DNA of 64,000 bases from Modestobacter muralis (GTDB taxonomy: Bacteria; Actinomycetota; Actinomycetes; Mycobacteriales; Geodermatophilaceae). How positions within the stretch are numbered: position 1 is the stretch's first letter; the number at the start of each line of letters is the position of its first letter. Location: the NCBI RefSeq assembly GCF_010682105.1, contig NZ_JAAGWH010000013.1, positions 186,001-250,000 of the forward strand, read 5' to 3'. Shown in pieces: positions 61,085 to 64,000 of the stretch. The notes beneath the pieces are model-generated. The model did no database searches and was not told where the DNA came from. It worked only from the letters and a program-made list of their open reading frames with translations. The translations under genes and the position numbers were made by a program.

Positions 61085-61700
61085 GGCAGGACTGGGCACG
61101 GCCGCGGTGGTCGCGGCCGGCGCCGACCTCGCCGACGAGATCGGCTTCGCCGCCCTGACCATGGGCGGGCTGGCCGAACGGCTCGGCGTGCGCACCCCCT
61201 CGCTGTACAAGCACGTCGCCGGCCAGGAGGACCTCAACCGCCGCATCGCCGCCCTCGCCCTGGACGAGGCCAGGCACACGATCGGTGCGGCCATCCAGGG
61301 CCGCGCGGGCCGTGACGCGCTGCGGGCCGCCGCCCGTGCGCTGCGCGACTTCGTCCTGACCCACCCCGGCCGGTACGCCGCCACCATCGGCCTGGACCTG
61401 AGCAGCCCCGACGACCCGGTCGCCCTCGCAGCGGCTCGGAGCCTGGAGCCCTTCAGTGCCGTGCTCCGCGGCTACGACATCGCCCCGGGCGACGCCACCC
61501 ACGCCCTGCGTGCCCTGCGCAGCATCTTCCACGGCTTCGCCACCATCGAGGCCGGCGGTGGCTTCCAGTGGGGCACCTCCACCGACGAGAGCTTCGACTG
61601 GCTCGTCGACCTGGTCGACCTGGGGCTGCGCGCCCGGCCGACGCAGCAGTCCGAGCCCCCCTCCCCCGCCCCGACCGCACACCGTGGAGCACCGTCGTGA
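61077..61700 (+). CDS. TetR-family transcriptional regulator
   Basis: The 207-residue protein has the TetR HTH at the N-terminus: AADLADEIGFAALTMGGLAERLGVRTPSLYKHVAGQEDL, whose core LTMGGLAERLGVRTPSLYKH is diagnostic (about residues 26-45). The ligand-binding part contains HGFATIEAGGGFQWGTSTDESF, as in the WHG-domain branch. It most likely represses this operon. The start is GTG, overlapping the hydrolase end, and its stop overlaps the DUF4260 start. Confidence 0.92.
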   Translation: MPRAGLGTAAVVAAGADLADEIGFAALTMGGLAERLGVRTPSLYKHVAGQEDLNRRIAALALDEARHTIGAAIQGRAGRDALRAAARALRDFVLTHPGRYAATIGLDLSSPDDPVALAAARSLEPFSAVLRGYDIAPGDATHALRALRSIFHGFATIEAGGGFQWGTSTDESFDWLVDLVDLGLRARPTQQSEPPSPAPTAHRGAPS

Positions 61701-62149
61701 CCAGCACCGTGCCCGCCGTCCCGACCGCCCCCGCCGCGACCGGGGCCCCGGGCGTGGTCACCGGCCGCCCGCGGACCTGGCTGCAGGCCGAGGGCCTCGC
61801 CCTCGCCGCGGCCGGCCTCGTCGCCCACGCCACCACCGGGGCGCCGTGGTGGCTGGTCCCGGCGCTGTTCCTCGTCCCGGACCTCGCCGCGCTCGGCTAC
61901 CTCGCCGGCAACCGGGTCGGCGCGTGGGCCTACGACCTGGCGCACACGGCACCGCTGCCGGTGGCACTGATGGCCGCGGGCCTGGCCTGGGACGTCTCCG
62001 CCCTGACCGTCGCAGGCGGTGTCGGCCTGGTGCACCTGGGCCTGGACCGCGCGCTGGGCTACGGCGTCACGTACGACTCCGGCTTCGGCCACACCCACCT
62101 GGGCAGCAAGGGCCCGGACGCCGACCACGGCCGAGCACAGCACCGCTGA
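61697..62149 (+). CDS. DUF4260 family membrane protein
   Basis: The 150-residue protein has four predicted membrane helices and the family-type C-terminus LGYGVTYDSGFGHTHLGSKG, with WLVPALFLVPDLAALGYLAG in the middle. DUF4260 has no known function. GTG 61697 overlaps the TetR stop (GTGA at 61697-61700), making it the third gene of the operon. It is a probable target of that regulator. Confidence 0.85.
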   Translation: MTSTVPAVPTAPAATGAPGVVTGRPRTWLQAEGLALAAAGLVAHATTGAPWWLVPALFLVPDLAALGYLAGNRVGAWAYDLAHTAPLPVALMAAGLAWDVSALTVAGGVGLVHLGLDRALGYGVTYDSGFGHTHLGSKGPDADHGRAQHR

Positions 62150-62204
62150 CCCACACGCACCGTGCTCGGACGGCGACGACGGCCCCCCGACGTCCCCGAT
62201 CCGG

Positions 62205-62651
62205 TCAGTCCTCGGAGGAGGGCATGACCGCCCACACCACCTTCTGGTCGCCGGGGGCGAACCACCCGCAGGACAGGGCGAAGTCGGCGATCATCCCGAG
62301 TCCCATCCCGCCGTCGCTCGGGTCCCGGGTCGACGTGGGCCGCGGCGGGTCCTCCGCGGCCCGGTCAGCGACCTGCAGCAGGACCCCACCCGCGCTGGTG
62401 CAGACCTCGACGTCCACCGGCGCCCGGCCGTGGCGCAGAGCGTTGGACATCAGCTCGTCCAGGGCGAGCACGGACTCCTCGACGCGGTTCTCGCGCGACC
62501 GGGGTGCCTCCTCGGTGGCCGCGGCGACCCAGGCCCGGAACTCGCGACGGACCGACGGCAGGTCCCGCAGGTGCTGCGGGGACCACGACCTGCAGTTGTA
62601 GCCGCGCGGCGGTCGCGCCTCGAGCCACGGCCGGACCTGCTCCTCTGTCAC
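62205..62651 (-). CDS. RsbW-like ATP-binding regulatory protein
   Basis: The 148-residue protein is an HATPase_c anti-sigma-type kinase domain. The N-box is LALDELMSNALRHG and the G-box region is DGGMGLGMIADFALSCGW. GTG 62651 follows GGAGGGG. It is downstream of a GAF-SpoIIE phosphatase gene on the same strand, 118 bases away, so the two form another partner-switch pair without a STAS gene between them. Confidence 0.85.
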   Translation of the reverse strand: MTEEQVRPWLEARPPRGYNCRSWSPQHLRDLPSVRREFRAWVAAATEEAPRSRENRVEESVLALDELMSNALRHGRAPVDVEVCTSAGGVLLQVADRAAEDPPRPTSTRDPSDGGMGLGMIADFALSCGWFAPGDQKVVWAVMPSSED

Positions 62652-62769
62652 GCGACCCCTCCGTGCTGTCGTGTCCCGTCGGGCGTGCCACGCAGGACTT
62701 CCCGACAGCCGACCGGGTGACACGTCGGCGACCAGACCATCTCGCACCGGATGACCGGTGCCCGAGGGG

Positions 62770-64000
62770 TCAGCCCTCGATGTCGCCGGCGGGGAGGCCA
62801 CCGAGGATGCCGCGGGCCAGTTCGTCGTCCCGCGGCGGGCCGCGCCACTCCACGAGCAGCAGCGAGGCGTCGTCGCTGGTCCGGCCACCGCGGGCGTCCA
62901 TGAGGGCGTGGGAGAGGAGGCGCACGGTCTCGGCCACGCTCGCCCGGGCGGTGTCGGCCTGCTCGACGAACTCCCGCAGTCGCGCCTCACCGAACTGGGC
63001 TCCGTCGGCGAGCCGTTCCTCGACGACGCCGTCGGTGAAGAACAGCACCCGGTCACCGGGTCCCAGCTGGACGGTGGACACCTGGGGGGCGGCCCCGCCG
63101 AAGCCCACGGGCCGGGTGATGGGGCCGGTGAGCTGGTCGACGGCTCCACCGGCACGGATCAGCAGTGCGGCGGGATGGCCGGCGTTCACCCAGCTCAGCA
63201 CGCCGGTCACGGTGTCCAGCCGGCCCACCTGCGCCGTGGCGAAGCGACCCGGGTAGGTGGCGGACAGCACGTCGTCCATGTGCACGTACAGGTCCGGCAG
63301 CGACATCTCCGACCGCCGTCCGTGCCGGTAGGTCGCCACCACGATCGTCGCCATCGTGGCCGCCTCCAGCCCGTGGCCCATGGCGTCGAAGACCGCCAGG
63401 TGCAGCACGTGGCCGTCCAGGGCGTAGTCGAAGCTGTCCCCGCCCACGTCGTAGGCCGGTTCCAGGATGCCCGCCAGGGCGACGTCGGGGGTGGTCATCA
63501 CCAGCGGGGGCAGCGTCTGCCACTGCAGGTGCGCCGACAGGCTCATCGGTGCCGCGGTGCGCACCCGGGCGAACGTGGTCGTGTAGAGCGACTTGGTGAC
63601 GATCAGGTCCGCGGTCAGGCCGGCCACGCGCTGGGCCAGCCGGCGGTCGTTGTCGTCCACCTCCGGCAGCGTGAAGGCCAGGACGCCGACCCGGTCGGAA
63701 CCGTCGAGCATCGGCAGGAACATCCGCACCGACCCGTCGGGCAGCTCCTGCTCGATGCGGGCGTCCTGGGTGAAGGCGCGTCCCGGCCAGCTCCCCGCGA
63801 TCGGGCAGGACTCGCCCACCAGGCCCTGACCGGTCAGCGGGTTGAGGGTCCGCTGGTCGTAGTCCTGCAGCCAGATGCTGACGTCGGTGCCGCCGACGGC
63901 GGCGATCTCCTGGGCCACCAGCAGCCCCACCAGGCGGGCCGGCATGAGGTGGGCCCGGTCCAGCAGGGAGCCCAGCACGCGCTCCCCGAGGCTCTCCTCG
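62770..64000 (-). CDS. Partial: GAF - SpoIIE/PP2C phosphatase
   Basis: The frame is open to the right edge of the window, so the start lies outside; GTG 63978 is only the first in-window candidate. The visible part has a GAF-like domain (DVSIWLQDYDQRTLNPL ... GVLAFTLPE) and a SpoIIE phosphatase domain with DVGGDSFDYALDG, VFDAMGHGLEAATMA, WVNAGHPAALLI and LFFTDGVVEERL. It would dephosphorylate a STAS antagonist. The RsbW-like gene downstream is its likely partner. Confidence 0.88.
   Translation of the reverse strand, partial: EESLGERVLGSLLDRAHLMPARLVGLLVAQEIAAVGGTDVSIWLQDYDQRTLNPLTGQGLVGESCPIAGSWPGRAFTQDARIEQELPDGSVRMFLPMLDGSDRVGVLAFTLPEVDDNDRRLAQRVAGLTADLIVTKSLYTTTFARVRTAAPMSLSAHLQWQTLPPLVMTTPDVALAGILEPAYDVGGDSFDYALDGHVLHLAVFDAMGHGLEAATMATIVVATYRHGRRSEMSLPDLYVHMDDVLSATYPGRFATAQVGRLDTVTGVLSWVNAGHPAALLIRAGGAVDQLTGPITRPVGFGGAAPQVSTVQLGPGDRVLFFTDGVVEERLADGAQFGEARLREFVEQADTARASVAETVRLLSHALMDARGGRTSDDASLLLVEWRGPPRDDELARGILGGLPAGDIEG

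Overview
The window is a chromosomal segment of a very GC-rich actinobacterium. Codon third positions are almost all G or C, GTG starts are common, and many genes are coupled through 4-base ATGA or GTGA overlaps. The gene families (several RsbW/STAS/SpoIIE-phosphatase partner-switch sets, DUF2332, DUF2237, DUF2277, UBP zinc fingers, an NhaA-thioredoxin fusion) suggest Geodermatophilaceae (Blastococcus, Modestobacter or Geodermatophilus). That is inference from gene content, not a database match. I found no rRNA or tRNA gene, insertion sequence, phage module or CRISPR array. Most of the window looks like ordinary chromosome, with a few decayed genes.

Region by region: 1-9.5 kb holds the tail of a regulatory ATPase, an amidase, a secreted GH26-like glycosidase, an operon joining a GAF-SpoIIE phosphatase, a cellulose-synthase-like glycosyltransferase, a STAS protein and an RsbW-like kinase, then a CPBP protease and an NAD-binding epimerase. 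9-20 kb holds a glutathione peroxidase operon, a YgiB/YgiC-like lipoprotein/ATP-grasp pair, an amidohydrolase, DUF2332, and a four-domain NhaA-DsbA-cNMP-binding-thioredoxin-like fusion. 20-24 kb is a mannitol-type PTS EIICBA divergent from a zinc polyol-type dehydrogenase. 25-28 kb is an FecCD-type iron-siderophore ABC importer behind a DtxR/IdeR-like box. 28-37 kb holds MscS, a zinc dehydrogenase, a threonine-aldolase-like lyase, a fatty-acid desaturase, a sigma-factor-like membrane protein, nnrD and a histidine phosphatase.

38.4-47.1 kb is the most distinctive region. It is a minus-strand operon related to the nitrilase cluster known as Nit1C (MSMEG_0565-0572 / sll0783-0788 families), which in other bacteria is linked to cyanide use and nitrogen-starvation responses. 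Order of transcription: amidohydrolase, NitB-like protein, radical SAM enzyme, a GNAT-AIR-synthase fusion, nitrilase, flavoprotein, a second nitrilase-like protein that has lost its catalytic Cys and Glu, and a glycosyltransferase. Just beyond it, with its own candidate operator and terminator, lies a 100-residue six-cysteine peptide gene whose N-terminus resembles a lasso-peptide leader. Upstream is glyA, preceded by a good candidate ZTP riboswitch.

49-64 kb holds DoxX, an alpha/beta hydrolase flanked by two copies of the same palindrome, tldD/tldE, a CPA1 antiporter ending in a UBP zinc finger next to a free-standing UBP zinc finger, an MBL hydrolase, an N-terminally truncated flavoprotein, a PAS-GGDEF cyclase, a hydrolase-TetR-DUF4260 operon and another ATPase/SpoIIE pair that runs off the right edge. 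Decayed fragments of an NlpC/P60 hydrolase, an AraC regulator and an NTF2-like protein lie between genes. Many genes end in long, nearly perfect hairpins without a T-tract. All family assignments come from reading motifs by eye; no searches were run.
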